This document shows, piece after piece, positions 27,264 through 36,275 of a stretch of DNA of 64,000 bases; the first letter of the stretch is position 1, and the number at the start of each line of letters is the position of its first letter. Both the position numbers and the translations under genes were made by a program. The DNA comes from Paraburkholderia dilworthii (GTDB lineage: Bacteria; Pseudomonadota; Gammaproteobacteria; Burkholderiales; Burkholderiaceae), in the NCBI RefSeq assembly GCF_000472525.1, contig NZ_AWZT01000015.1, positions 62,001-126,000 on the forward strand, written 5' to 3'. The notes under the pieces were generated by a model. It did not search any database. It was given only the letters and a program-made list of their open reading frames with translations, and was not told the DNA's origin.

Positions 27264-27968
27264 CTACTTGCTGAGCGTTCGATACAACTCGTTGGCGCGC
27301 GTGAGATGCGCTCGCATCGCTTCGGAAGCCGCGTCGCCGTCGCGCTTCGCGATGGCATCAACAATGCGCTGATGCTCCGCGAGCGTCAGCTCCTCAGCGC
27401 CCGGCGCACGCACGAGCGGCCGGTAGTACTCGCCGGCCCAACGAAACAGCGATTCGACGATGGAAGGGAATATCGGATTGCCGCTGATCTTTGCGATCTC
27501 GCGGTGAAACGCCATATCGCGCTCGATGAACTCTTCAAGATCGACCATCGACGCGCGATGCTGCGCCACGCTCAATTGCAGCCGCGCGACGTCTTCTTCG
27601 GTGGCGCGTTCGGCGGCCATGCGCGCCGTGCCGGTTTCGAGAAAGAGGCGCGCATGCTTGAGATGCTCGAGCATGTCGGGATGCGTGCGCAACAGATGCA
27701 TCGCCCCGCCTGCAAGTTGCCCGATCAGACGATCCGCGGTGGGCACCACGACGCGGGCGCGCTCGCCGTGCACGATCTCGACGATGCCGGAGCGCTCCAG
27801 GGTTTGCAGCGCTTCGCGCACAGCCGGACGGCCGACGCCGTAGATTTCCATCAGTTCGCGCTCGGACGGCAACTGCGCGCCGGGCGCGATTTCGCCCGAG
27901 CGGATCCGCTCCATCAAACGATCCACGACTTCCTGGTACAGCTTGCGACGCGGGATGATCTCGCCCAT
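27264..27968 (-). CDS. FadR/GntR-family regulator of the apiose cluster
   Basis: A 234-residue regulator of the FadR subfamily. The N-terminal winged helix-turn-helix (KLYQEVVDRLMERIRSGEIA, then LPSERELMEIYGVGRPAVREAL) is followed by an all-helical FCD ligand domain (HARLFLETGTARMAAE, DMAFHREIAKISGNP, AEHQRIVDAIAKRDGDAA) with the His residues that usually bind metal. The closest well-known relative by sequence feel is NanR. The start at 27968 replaces a longer frame because the family begins near MGEIIPRRKLY. It is the last gene of the minus-strand apiose cluster, and its promoter carries a palindrome also found before the MFS and ABC genes, so autoregulation is likely. Confidence 0.92.
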   Translation of the reverse strand: MGEIIPRRKLYQEVVDRLMERIRSGEIAPGAQLPSERELMEIYGVGRPAVREALQTLERSGIVEIVHGERARVVVPTADRLIGQLAGGAMHLLRTHPDMLEHLKHARLFLETGTARMAAERATEEDVARLQLSVAQHRASMVDLEEFIERDMAFHREIAKISGNPIFPSIVESLFRWAGEYYRPLVRAPGAEELTLAEHQRIVDAIAKRDGDAASEAMRAHLTRANELYRTLSK

Positions 27969-27988
27969 TAGGTTTATGCAGAAGTTTC

Positions 27989-28007
27989 TGGTGTGATGAC
28001 GACACCA
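27989..28007. promoter_or_regulatory. palindromic operator, copy 1 (before the GntR gene)
   Basis: TGGTGTGATGACGACACCA has perfect 6-bp half-sites (TGGTGT and ACACCA). It overlaps the -10 of the regulator's promoter and matches two other sites in the cluster (33066-33084 and 40797-40815). Confidence 0.75.
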
Positions 28008-28033
28008 TACACCGGCGAACCCTTCCGAAACAA
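28004..28033 (-). promoter_or_regulatory. sigma-70-like promoter of the GntR gene
   Basis: On the minus strand TTGTTT (28028-28033), an 18-bp spacer and TATGGT (28004-28009). The -10 lies inside the operator at 27989-28007. Confidence 0.5.
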
Positions 28034-28050
28034 CTGCAAGCCGCACCCCA

Positions 28051-29439
28051 CTAGATCGCTCGCCCCGCTTTGGCCGCGCCGAAGAACGCGTCGCCGCCTA
28101 TCTGCCCGCCCTTTAGCACTATCTCGAGTCCGTCACGCCGGGGCGACTTCGACAAGGCGCGGCACAGCGGCGCGCCTGGCGCAAGCCCGGCGATCACGCT
28201 GAGCGCGTCGATGCCGAGGCGGCTCGCAACTTCGCCGGAACTGTCGCCGCCAGCCACCACCACACGTTGCAGTTCGACGCAATCCAGCAACTGCCGCAGC
28301 ACTTCGGCCAACGCCCCTCCAACGTTGCGTGCCGCATCGGTCCGGGGAAGTCCGGCATCGCGCGCGATGGCGTCGAATGTTTGGACGGCGGGATCGTCCG
28401 GGCCTTCCGCACTATGCACGATCACGCTGTCACCGCGCCGGACGGCGGCGGCCGCGACCTCGACAGCGCGCTGGATTTCTCCGCTCGCCGTGCGCGCGTC
28501 GAGCGCACGCGGCAAGTCAAGGCGCACGACACAAAAACCGTTCGCGCGCGCCCACGCAATCTGGGTCGCCGTAACGGGCGAGCAACTGCCGCTGACGGCG
28601 GCGATTTGCCCGACCGGCTGTGCAATTGGCAGCGACGCGCGGGCGGGCAGCCAGCCACGGCTGCGCCAATACGCGGCGAGCGCATACTGCAGCCCCGACG
28701 ACGACGCGCTGAACAGGCCCGCTCCGCGTTCTTCCCATACGAGCCGGCCTGCTTCGACGAGCGTCTCTTCGTCCAGCACGTCGATCATGACGACGGGCGA
28801 TTCCGCCGCGTTCGCCGCGCCGAGTGTGCGCACGCGCGCCGCGCCCTTGCCGGCCCGCAGTTGCAGCATGTCGACGAGTTCTATGCGCCGCGTGGTCTGC
28901 CGGCCGAGATGAACCCGCAGGTCGGCCTCGTCCATCGGCGTGGCGGGATGGCGTGACATGGTCGGGTGACGGTCGAGCCGGTAGCCCACGCCATCCACGG
29001 CGGCGAAGAGATTGCCGAACATCTGGTAGCGCTTCAGGCGCGGCGCGCCGATCACCATCGGCGACCAATGTCCCGGCATTGTCTTGACGCCGATGTCGAT
29101 TGCCGCCCCAATCGAACCCAGCTCCGGCGACGAATCGAACGTCGAGCAAACTTTGTACTGGAGAAGCGGCGCGCCGAACGCGGCGAGGCTCGCGAACGCC
29201 GCAGGCAGCGCATCGCGCATCCACGCCGGACTGCGCCCGCGCGACGAGCCCGCGAGTCCCACGCAGCGCACGTCGGGAAAACGCGTGAGCAGGTCCGGCG
29301 TCGGTGTATCGAGGCAGAGGACGGTCGGCACGCCGGCGGCGGTCATCGCCTCCATGGCGTCGGTCGAGCCGGTGAAATCGTCGCCGTAATAGGCGAGCAG
29401 CAGGCCGTCGTCCAGGCCGTCTTTCGCTCGTTCGGTCAT
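28051..29439 (-). CDS. oiaK: 3-oxo-isoapionate kinase (DUF1537 four-carbon acid sugar kinase family)
   Basis: A 462-residue DUF1537/OtnK-type kinase. The N-terminus has the family signature YYGDDFTGSTDAMEAM (about 17-32). The C-terminal nucleotide-binding domain shows VVVAGGDSSGEVASRLGI and ends LEIVLKGGQIGGDAFF. In described D-apionate pathways a DUF1537 kinase (OiaK) phosphorylates 3-oxo-isoapionate on C4. I assign that role because it sits with apnO and a RuBisCO-like gene. The ATG at 29439 is taken as start; a GTG at 29451 that overlaps the previous stop (GTGA) is the alternative and would add four residues and tighten coupling. Confidence 0.85.
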   Translation of the reverse strand: MTERAKDGLDDGLLLAYYGDDFTGSTDAMEAMTAAGVPTVLCLDTPTPDLLTRFPDVRCVGLAGSSRGRSPAWMRDALPAAFASLAAFGAPLLQYKVCSTFDSSPELGSIGAAIDIGVKTMPGHWSPMVIGAPRLKRYQMFGNLFAAVDGVGYRLDRHPTMSRHPATPMDEADLRVHLGRQTTRRIELVDMLQLRAGKGAARVRTLGAANAAESPVVMIDVLDEETLVEAGRLVWEERGAGLFSASSSGLQYALAAYWRSRGWLPARASLPIAQPVGQIAAVSGSCSPVTATQIAWARANGFCVVRLDLPRALDARTASGEIQRAVEVAAAAVRRGDSVIVHSAEGPDDPAVQTFDAIARDAGLPRTDAARNVGGALAEVLRQLLDCVELQRVVVAGGDSSGEVASRLGIDALSVIAGLAPGAPLCRALSKSPRRDGLEIVLKGGQIGGDAFFGAAKAGRAI

Positions 29440-29447
29440 GGCCGCGC

Positions 29448-30692
29448 TCACTTCCAGAAGCCGAGCGCCGCGCGAAGCGAAGCGTGGCGTTCGGCGTGAC
29501 GTTCGAGCGGCACGCCTTCGATGGCCGCGACCCACGCCTCGCGCAACGCCTCGACGCCCGCCGCGACGCCTTGCGGATGTCCGAAAATTCCGCCGCCCGC
29601 CGTATGAATCAGATCGGCGCAGCCGATCGCCGCATAGGTATCGGCGGCCTGCAGGCCGGTCTGGCCCGAACTGAACACGGGCATCGCGGTCATCGGCGCC
29701 TCCTGCATCACGGGCGCGAGCACCGCGCGCGCTGACGTGATGACGCTCTCGTCCGATTCGCTGAACTTGTTACGCAAGCCGTTCACGTGCATGTGGTCCG
29801 CGCCCGCGAGCCGCCACAGCATTTGCCACGGCGCATAGTCCCAGCCCAGTTCCGGACTGCGCGTCAGATAACCCCAGCCCGCGCGGTGCGCGTGAATCGG
29901 CAATTGCGAGTGGCGCCGCAGTTCATGCAGCCCGACGAGACCGACCGAATTGAGCACCGCCATCACACACGTGCCGCCCTGCGCGAGCACGAGATCGTGA
30001 CGCCGGCGCATCTGATCGAGATTCCCCGTGACGTTAAAGGCGACCATCACCTTCTTGCCGGTGCGCTCGGCGTGCCCGTTCACGACGCGCATCACCGCTT
30101 TCACGCGCTCGTCGAATGGGCAATGCGAACCGTCGGCCTGCAGTTCGTCGTCCTTGACGAAGTCGATGCCACCCTCGACGAGTTCGCGCACCTGCTGCGC
30201 CGTTTCCTCCGGCGACAAACCCACGCTCGGCTTGATGATCGTGCCGATCAGCGGACCGTGCGAGACGCCGCTCAGACGCCGCGTGCCTTCGATGCCGAAG
30301 GCCGGTCCGGGATAAGCGGCGGCGAACGACGGCGGCAGCCGCAAGCCGGTCAGCCGCAGTCCCGACACCTGACGCAACTCGAACAGATTGCCCGCGATGG
30401 TCGACATCAGATTCGGCAGTGATGGCCCGAAGTTCTCGATCGGCCATGACAGTTCGAGCGTGCATCGCGTGTAACGGTTCGACGGCATGCCGCCCGCGAG
30501 ACTCGCCCGCTCCACCGTTTCCAGAATGTCCAGCCGCTCGACCCGCGCGCCCGAGCGCGCCTTGAGTTCGGGCGTTTCCGTGGGCAGCGCGACGAAGGTG
30601 CCGCTCGACTGCTCCCCGGCGATGGTGTCGGCGGCGCGCGCCGGATCATCGCCCGTTTCGAGCCAGTAGGTCGCGTAAATCCGTTCGCTCAC
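29448..30692 (-). CDS. RuBisCO-like protein, 3-oxo-isoapionate-4-phosphate transcarboxylase/hydrolase or decarboxylase (OiaT/OiaX type)
   Basis: A 414-residue RuBisCO large-subunit homologue. Many active-site residues align: Lys154 (GTIIKPSVG), Lys180-Asp182-Glu183 (VKDDE, with the carbamylatable Lys and metal ligands), His267/His269-Arg270 (IHAHRAG) and the GGGIFGHPQG phosphate loop. In apionate pathways two RuBisCO-like types act on 3-oxo-isoapionate 4-phosphate. OiaX decarboxylates it, whereas OiaT cleaves it to 3-phosphoglycerate and glycolate. No erythrulose-phosphate isomerase genes are present, which favours OiaT. The GTG at 30692 is the start, with GAGGA about 8 bases upstream; the frame further upstream overlaps apnO and is not family-like. 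Confidence 0.85.
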   Translation of the reverse strand: MSERIYATYWLETGDDPARAADTIAGEQSSGTFVALPTETPELKARSGARVERLDILETVERASLAGGMPSNRYTRCTLELSWPIENFGPSLPNLMSTIAGNLFELRQVSGLRLTGLRLPPSFAAAYPGPAFGIEGTRRLSGVSHGPLIGTIIKPSVGLSPEETAQQVRELVEGGIDFVKDDELQADGSHCPFDERVKAVMRVVNGHAERTGKKVMVAFNVTGNLDQMRRRHDLVLAQGGTCVMAVLNSVGLVGLHELRRHSQLPIHAHRAGWGYLTRSPELGWDYAPWQMLWRLAGADHMHVNGLRNKFSESDESVITSARAVLAPVMQEAPMTAMPVFSSGQTGLQAADTYAAIGCADLIHTAGGGIFGHPQGVAAGVEALREAWVAAIEGVPLERHAERHASLRAALGFWK

Positions 30693-30735
30693 AAATGCAA
30701 TCCTCGTTGAAGTCGACAGGGAACAGCCGCGCGCC

Positions 30736-31566
30736 TCAGGTAATGCGGCGAATGCTTTCGGCAATTTCTTCGCGCTCGAACACGCCTTTCCAGTCGTCGC
30801 GCATGAGGCGCGGTTTGCCGAACTCGATGGCCTTGTTGCAGGCATCGGAGAATGCGCCGGGAATCTCGTTGAAGATCACCGCGCTCAGAATGTTCATGTG
30901 TCCGAGCAGGAAATCGCGGGCGGCCTCTTTCGGCACGCCGCGTTTCACCGTTTCGTCCATGGCTTCGCGCATCACGTAGAGCAAGGTCGCGCAGATGGTC
31001 TCGGACAGACCGGGTTCGAGCAGCGCCATCTGGTCCACGCTCAGCCGGTACGAACGCAGAATCGGCTGATAGATCGTCTTGGCAACGTCTTCGCCGAGAT
31101 CGAATGCCGATTCGGGGCCTTGCATCAACGCGCTCGTGATCGACTGCTTCGCATACGCACCGCCGAAGAAATCGCGCCGCGCTTGCGGATCGGACTCGTC
31201 GTTGAAAATCAGCGGATGGCACGGGTGCGCGACGAAATACGTGAGATCGGGCCGCTCCGGCAAATGGCCCGCGAACGGCGCGGCGGCGTCGAGCGTCATC
31301 ACCATCGTGCCCGCGGGCAGCTTTGGCGCGATCTCGTGACTCAGCTTGCCGATCAGCGTGTCGGGCACGGCCAGAATGACGACCTGCGCGCCGTCGATTG
31401 CGGCATCCATCGACACGCAGTCCACGTCGAGTTCGTCTTTCAGACGCTGACGGCCCGCATCGCTGACCTCGACGTGCGCCACGCGGTAATCGGATTTCTT
31501 CAGGTTGCTGCTCAAGCGGAAGCCCATTTTTCCGCCCGCGCCGATCAGTGCGATTTTCTCTTTCAT
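30736..31566 (-). CDS. apnO: D-apionate oxidoisomerase
   Basis: A 276-residue NAD(P)-dependent enzyme of the 6-phosphogluconate dehydrogenase/ketol-acid reductoisomerase-like superfamily. A Rossmann motif GAGGKMG lies at residues 9-15, followed by an all-helical C-terminal domain (LLEPGLSETICATLLYVMREAMDETVKRG). It fits ApnO, which converts D-apionate to 3-oxo-isoapionate by coupled isomerisation and oxidation. The call rests on the fold and on the neighbouring kinase, RuBisCO-like, lactonase and dehydrogenase genes. A GGAG ribosome site precedes the ATG. It is the second gene of the block led by the MFS transporter. Confidence 0.85.
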   Translation of the reverse strand: MKEKIALIGAGGKMGFRLSSNLKKSDYRVAHVEVSDAGRQRLKDELDVDCVSMDAAIDGAQVVILAVPDTLIGKLSHEIAPKLPAGTMVMTLDAAAPFAGHLPERPDLTYFVAHPCHPLIFNDESDPQARRDFFGGAYAKQSITSALMQGPESAFDLGEDVAKTIYQPILRSYRLSVDQMALLEPGLSETICATLLYVMREAMDETVKRGVPKEAARDFLLGHMNILSAVIFNEIPGAFSDACNKAIEFGKPRLMRDDWKGVFEREEIAESIRRIT

Positions 31567-31649
31567 CGTCCTACTCCTTGAAGGGTTCGGTGTTGCTTCG
31601 ATTCGGTTCAGTTCCGGTTCCGGTTCCGGTTCGGTGTCTCGTGCGCCTT

Positions 31650-33023
31650 TTAACCAGCGTGCGGGTCCAGCGCTGCAGAAGCGTGCTTATCGGACGCCCG
31701 CGGATTGCGCTCGCCGCAGAACGCAAAGGCCAGCACCGCGCTCAACAACATGAATGCGCCGACGACGAACATCGGCGCCTGATAGGAGCCTGTCGCATCC
31801 TTCATCGCGCCCGTGACATATGGCGCGACGAAGCCCGCGAGATTGCCGACCGTGTTGATCAACGCGATGCCTGCCGCAGCCGCCGCGCCTGAGAGAAAAC
31901 GCGCCGGCAGCGCCCAGAAGTTGGGCAGCGCGGAGAAGATCGCGCAGGCCGTCACGGCGATCACCGCGATGCTCGTCGACGGCGACTTCATGAAGAGAGC
32001 GAGCGGAATGCTCAGTGCGCCGATCAATGCGGGGATGCCGATGTGCCAGTTGCGCACGCCGTGCTTCGTCGCGTTGCGGCTCCAGAGAAACAGCGCGATG
32101 GCGGCGGGCAAGTACGGAATCGCCGTGATCAGCCCTTTCTGGAACACATTGAAGTGCGTGCCGAACCGGCCTTCGAAACCGCCGATGATGGTCGGCAGAA
32201 AGAATGCGAGTGCATAGAGGCCATAGATCAGGCCGAAGTACATGAGCGCGAACATCCACACCCGGCCGCTCACGAGCGCGGCGCCCGCATTGTGACGGTG
32301 CGTCGCCCCACTCGCCTCGCGCAGACGCTGCTCGGCTTCGAGCTCGCTGGTCAGCCATTCCTGTTCGGCTGAAGTGAGCCAGCGCGCTTGCGACGGTTTG
32401 TCGGTCAGATAGAACCACGCCACGAAACCGATGACGATGGCGGGCAGCGCAACGCCGAGGAACATCACGCGCCAGCCCGCCAGGCCGAAGAACCCGTGCG
32501 CGCCGATCAGCAGCGCCGCGAACGGCGCGCCGATGACAATGGTGAGCGGCTGCGCCAGATAAAACAGCGCGAGGATATAGCTGCGATGACGCTCCGGCAC
32601 CCACGTGCTAAGAAATAAAATCGCGCCGGGAAAGAAGCCCGCTTCCGCGACGCCCAGCAGAAAGCGCAACGTGTAGAGCCCCGGCACGCTGCTCACCCAG
32701 GTGAACAGCAACGCGACGATCCCCCACGTCACCATGATCCGGGCGAGCCAGCGGCGCGCGCCGAACTTATGCAACGCCAGGTTGCTGGGCACTTCCAGAA
32801 AGATATATCCGATGAAGAACACGCCTGCCGCAAAGCCGAACTGTGCAGCGTCGAGTCCGAGATCCTTCGTCATGCCGTTGGGACCGGCGAACGAGATGGC
32901 GGTGCGGTCCAGAAAATTGATAAAGAACATCAACGCCACGAAGGGCACGAGCCGCATCGACACTTTCCGTATGGTGGAGCGCTCCAGCTCGTTCGACTGA
33001 GCCATTGGCATTGCAGTGCGCAT
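31650..33023 (-). CDS. MFS transporter, anion:cation symporter (ACS) family
   Basis: A 457-residue permease with twelve predicted membrane spans. The first span carries the family's LVPFVALMFFINFLDRTAISFA, and the loop WLARIMVTWGIVALLFTWV with RFLLGVAEAGFFPGAILFLSTWVPERHR is typical of ACS-family sugar-acid and hexuronate symporters. It probably imports D-apionate or a similar acid. It heads the block MFS-apnO-RuBisCO-like-oiaK. The ATG at 33023 is chosen because GGAG lies 7 bases upstream. The palindromic operator lies 43-61 bp upstream of the start. Confidence 0.9.
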   Translation of the reverse strand: MRTAMPMAQSNELERSTIRKVSMRLVPFVALMFFINFLDRTAISFAGPNGMTKDLGLDAAQFGFAAGVFFIGYIFLEVPSNLALHKFGARRWLARIMVTWGIVALLFTWVSSVPGLYTLRFLLGVAEAGFFPGAILFLSTWVPERHRSYILALFYLAQPLTIVIGAPFAALLIGAHGFFGLAGWRVMFLGVALPAIVIGFVAWFYLTDKPSQARWLTSAEQEWLTSELEAEQRLREASGATHRHNAGAALVSGRVWMFALMYFGLIYGLYALAFFLPTIIGGFEGRFGTHFNVFQKGLITAIPYLPAAIALFLWSRNATKHGVRNWHIGIPALIGALSIPLALFMKSPSTSIAVIAVTACAIFSALPNFWALPARFLSGAAAAAGIALINTVGNLAGFVAPYVTGAMKDATGSYQAPMFVVGAFMLLSAVLAFAFCGERNPRASDKHASAALDPHAG

Positions 33024-33065
33024 TGCGTTCTCCGAGGGAACTCGCAGATCACACATGTGATGTGC

Positions 33066-33084
33066 TGGTGTGATGAGTAGACCA
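33066..33084. promoter_or_regulatory. palindromic operator, copy 2 (before the MFS gene)
   Basis: TGGTGTGATGAGTAGACCA matches copy 1 at 15 of 19 positions, including the first 11 in a row. A CACATGTG palindrome lies just downstream (33052-33059). It sits 43-61 bp before the MFS start. Confidence 0.75.
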
Positions 33085-33159
33085 CGATGATTAAAAGATA
33101 GGCACTGGGTTAACTACCGATCCGTGGAGACGGCAATCACCCGTTGCTATACGGCCCGG

Positions 33160-35166
33160 TCAACTACCTGTATTCGCGAGTACATGTACGACGCCGAACG
33201 GTAGAAGCGTCACGGGCCGTGCGACCGAGAACGGCGTGTAGACCAGCGCGTCGGCGGCTATCGTGCACGGCACGGACTCTTCGTCGAGAAACGCCGCTTT
33301 CAAGCCGTCCTCCGAACCCTCCGGTCCGATCAAATCAAGCTTGAGCGTCTGCGCGACAGGCGTTGTGTTCGCAAGCAGCACGTGCAAGTTGCCGCGCGCG
33401 GCGCGCGCCGCTATGCACACGACCTCGCCTGCGTGCCCGGCGTCGCAATGCAGACGCGCGGCGCCGGCCATTCGTGCAAGCGCTTTTGCAATATGGAATA
33501 TTGGATAGCGGCGAGCACCCGCTCCGATGTCGGCGAGCCCTCGCGCGCCCGTCAGCGCGCCCAAGGTCAGTGTGTCGAGCCGCGCGCCCGCCAGCGCCGC
33601 CGCATAACCCGCAAGCCACGCCGCTCCGAACAGGGCCGCTTGCCGTGGATCGGAGCCCGCCATGGCAATACGCTCGCCGTGAGGATTCGGCATCACGCGC
33701 GAACCGTATGGGTTCTGTCGCATGCCGATCGACACCGGTCCGATTGCGTATGGCCGTGGGCCGACCAGTGCGCGGCACGAGCGCGTGATGTGAGGAATCG
33801 CTTCGAGGGTCTGCATGACGCTGACATCGTCGGCGGCATGGACGATCGGGCACGTCGCATGAGTGACCCAATCGACGAGTTCGAGCGGCGGACGCTTGCG
33901 ATTGAGTTCGGTGAAATAGCTCAGCGCGCCGCCGCCGATCCGCACGCCCGGCAATGCTCGGCGAGCTTCGCGATACACATCGTCGAGAGCGGGACACGGC
34001 GGACTGACGCTACCCGGCGGATTCGATTGCCGATGCACCGCCGGACTCACCACGACGCCGTTCAGCATGAGCCGCGCAGACGCAATCTGCGCAGCAAGCG
34101 TTTGCAGTTCAACGCGCGGCGCGTCGACACCGGGCAGCGCATATTCGAGCACGGCGGGCAAGCCGCTTTGCCGTTGCAACGCCGCGAAGCGTTCGAGTTC
34201 ATGCAGGCCATGACCCGCTGTCGGGTCGAAGCTGAAAGTCAGTTGCTGCGGCGACAGTTCGGCAAGAAGCGCAAGCTGCGTCAGTGCGTCAGGGGTTTCG
34301 TCGACGGCGATCGCCACGCCGAGCATCGGCATCGTTTCGTCTGTGGGCGCATTGAGTTCGATCGAAAGCGCTCGAACAGCGTCCGCGGATTGGCACGGCG
34401 CGGCGTGTAACTCGCTGCCGCGCGTTTTCTCTTCGAAGTCTTCAATGTTTTCAGCGTTCTGAACGTCGTCAACGCTTAAGGTCACACTCTGTTCGAGCGC
34501 CGCGCCTGCTTGCAACGTGTAAGGCCAAGGCCATTCGAGCGGTCGGGAATACGTTTTGAACGACGCGTCCGACCAGTTGCGCTGATCTTCCATCTCGAAC
34601 ACGTCGCCCGCGAATTCGCAACGCACGGTGAGATGTGAAGACAGATCGTGCTCGATGGCACGAATGTCCTTGAACGGCTGCCACGGATCGATCGATACCG
34701 GGAACGCCGCGCTTTCCACCGTTCCGTCGCTGTGTTCGACACGTGCGGGCGCACCGGCCACGCCATCGATCGGATGCAGCACGCAAAAGCCGCAACGCGC
34801 GGTCAGGAACTCGCCGTGCGTCGTAACGCTCGCCCGGGCCGTCAACGCGCCGCCGGCAGTGCAATCGACGGACAGCGCATAGCTCAGTGACTGTCCGTCA
34901 GAGTTCTCGCAATGCGCCCGGTACGAGACCCGAAACCCGTCTTCCGATTCGTCGATCTCGGTGCCTTTGAGCTCGGGCCGGCACGTACCCCAATCCTTGT
35001 CACGCACGAGGAACGCGAGCGCGCGAATCACCTCGGCGTCGCGAAAGCGGATGTCGCTCAATGCGCCGTCGGCAAGCGATGCCGACCACGGTCCCGCCGA
35101 CAGCTGCCGCGCCTGCGGCACGGCTTGCGCGGTGCCGTAATACAGCCGCGCGAGTTCCGGGCTCAT
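33160..35166 (-). CDS. apnL: D-apionate lactonase (ApnL-like)
   Basis: A 668-residue protein. The N-terminal 220 residues look beta-rich (GPWSASLADGALSDIRFRDAEVIRAL to EMEDQRNWSDASFKTYSRPL). A central glycoside-hydrolase-like barrel follows (for example LVDWVTHATCPIVHAADD and SIGMRQNPYGSRVMPN). It resembles ApnL, reported as the lactonase that opens apionolactone made by ApsD to give D-apionate. The exact catalytic residues are not clear to me, so the role is partly inferred from context. Its ATG overlaps the apsD stop (ATGA), so the two are translationally coupled. No transcription-end hairpin is obvious after it. Confidence 0.75.
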   Translation of the reverse strand: MSPELARLYYGTAQAVPQARQLSAGPWSASLADGALSDIRFRDAEVIRALAFLVRDKDWGTCRPELKGTEIDESEDGFRVSYRAHCENSDGQSLSYALSVDCTAGGALTARASVTTHGEFLTARCGFCVLHPIDGVAGAPARVEHSDGTVESAAFPVSIDPWQPFKDIRAIEHDLSSHLTVRCEFAGDVFEMEDQRNWSDASFKTYSRPLEWPWPYTLQAGAALEQSVTLSVDDVQNAENIEDFEEKTRGSELHAAPCQSADAVRALSIELNAPTDETMPMLGVAIAVDETPDALTQLALLAELSPQQLTFSFDPTAGHGLHELERFAALQRQSGLPAVLEYALPGVDAPRVELQTLAAQIASARLMLNGVVVSPAVHRQSNPPGSVSPPCPALDDVYREARRALPGVRIGGGALSYFTELNRKRPPLELVDWVTHATCPIVHAADDVSVMQTLEAIPHITRSCRALVGPRPYAIGPVSIGMRQNPYGSRVMPNPHGERIAMAGSDPRQAALFGAAWLAGYAAALAGARLDTLTLGALTGARGLADIGAGARRYPIFHIAKALARMAGAARLHCDAGHAGEVVCIAARAARGNLHVLLANTTPVAQTLKLDLIGPEGSEDGLKAAFLDEESVPCTIAADALVYTPFSVARPVTLLPFGVVHVLANTGS

Positions 35167-36272
35167 CGCTCCACCACTTCGCGCTCGCCCAGTGCGGCCG
35201 CGTTGCGTTCCACTTCGGACATGTGAACGCTTCGGCCTTCGCGCGCGGACAGATACGTCGCCTCGACGAGTGCAAGCGTGCGCAGATTATCGCGTCCGCT
35301 CGTCGCTGGCTCAGCCCCACGGCGCAGGCAGTCGATCCAATGTTTCTGTATGTCGAGCACGCTATGCTGGATGGCTTCCCACGGCGAACTTGCCCAGGTG
35401 AGCGCGGGCGGCGCCGCGTCGCGCGTCTCGGTTCCGGCCGCCGTGTGAATCTGCAAGCGATAGTCAGCGAGAAGCCGCAACGTGCCTTCCGAACCGTCCA
35501 CTTCGACTAGCGTCTGTGGAAAAAGCTCGTGCGGCAACCGCGTCGCGTAACTGCAATCCACCACGCTGCTCACTCCGTTTTCATGGCTGAGCAGGATGGT
35601 CGCGACATCCTCGCCGCGAATGGTCGGATTCACTCGGGCGATGTTCGCACTCAGACGCGACACGTCGCCAAATAGAAAGCGCGCGATGTCGAGAACGTGA
35701 ATGCCGAGGTCTTCGACAATGAAGCGCTCGTTCTGCGCCAGATACGGCTGCCCACTGAACACGTCGAAGGCGGAGCGAAACGACACGCGTCCCCAGAACA
35801 GTTTGCCGATGGCCCCTTCGCGTAGCGCCGCACCGGCCGCCTGAAGCGCGTTTTGCCAGCGGAAGTTCTCGTGCACCATCAGCGGTACGCGGGCTTCGCG
35901 ACAGGCATCGACCATCGCGCGGGCATCGTCGAGTGTCGGCGCAAACGGCTTCTGGCAGATCGCCGCCACGCGCGCGAAAGCCGCCATCTCGACGAGCGCG
36001 CGATGACTCGCCGCCGTCGTCGCAATGTCCACGAAATCGAGGCGCTCCGCTTGCAGCATCGTAGCGGCGTCCGTGTAGAGCCGCACTATGCCGAATTCGC
36101 GCCCCGCTGCCCGAAGGCGTGCTTCATCGGCATCGCACAACGCAACGATCCGTGCGCCCTCCACCTCGCGCCACGCATGCAGGTGATTGCGCGCGAAAAA
36201 ACCGCAACCGATCAACGCGCCGTCGAACGTGCGCTGACCGCTTCGGGGTTGCTGCATATCGGATGCGCTCAT
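35163..36272 (-). CDS. apsD: D-apiose dehydrogenase (Gfo/Idh/MocA family)
   Basis: A 369-residue NAD(P)-dependent sugar dehydrogenase. The Rossmann region is GALIGCGFFARNHLHAWREV (from about residue 18), followed by the family's CQKPFAPT (QKP, in place of the usual EKP, with the catalytic-site Lys) and the MVHENFRWQNAL substrate loop. In the described D-apiose pathway ApsD, a member of this family, oxidises D-apiose to apionolactone. The gene overlaps apnL by four bases and starts three bases after the permease stop, so it belongs to the ABC-led operon, which supports the apiose assignment. Confidence 0.82.
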   Translation of the reverse strand: MSASDMQQPRSGQRTFDGALIGCGFFARNHLHAWREVEGARIVALCDADEARLRAAGREFGIVRLYTDAATMLQAERLDFVDIATTAASHRALVEMAAFARVAAICQKPFAPTLDDARAMVDACREARVPLMVHENFRWQNALQAAGAALREGAIGKLFWGRVSFRSAFDVFSGQPYLAQNERFIVEDLGIHVLDIARFLFGDVSRLSANIARVNPTIRGEDVATILLSHENGVSSVVDCSYATRLPHELFPQTLVEVDGSEGTLRLLADYRLQIHTAAGTETRDAAPPALTWASSPWEAIQHSVLDIQKHWIDCLRRGAEPATSGRDNLRTLALVEATYLSAREGRSVHMSEVERNAAALGEREVVER

Positions 36273-36275
36273 CGC

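Noticed and set aside
33382..34410. 342-residue plus-strand frame over apnL.
   Set aside because: Antisense to apnL, with Arg/His-rich composition and no start signal.
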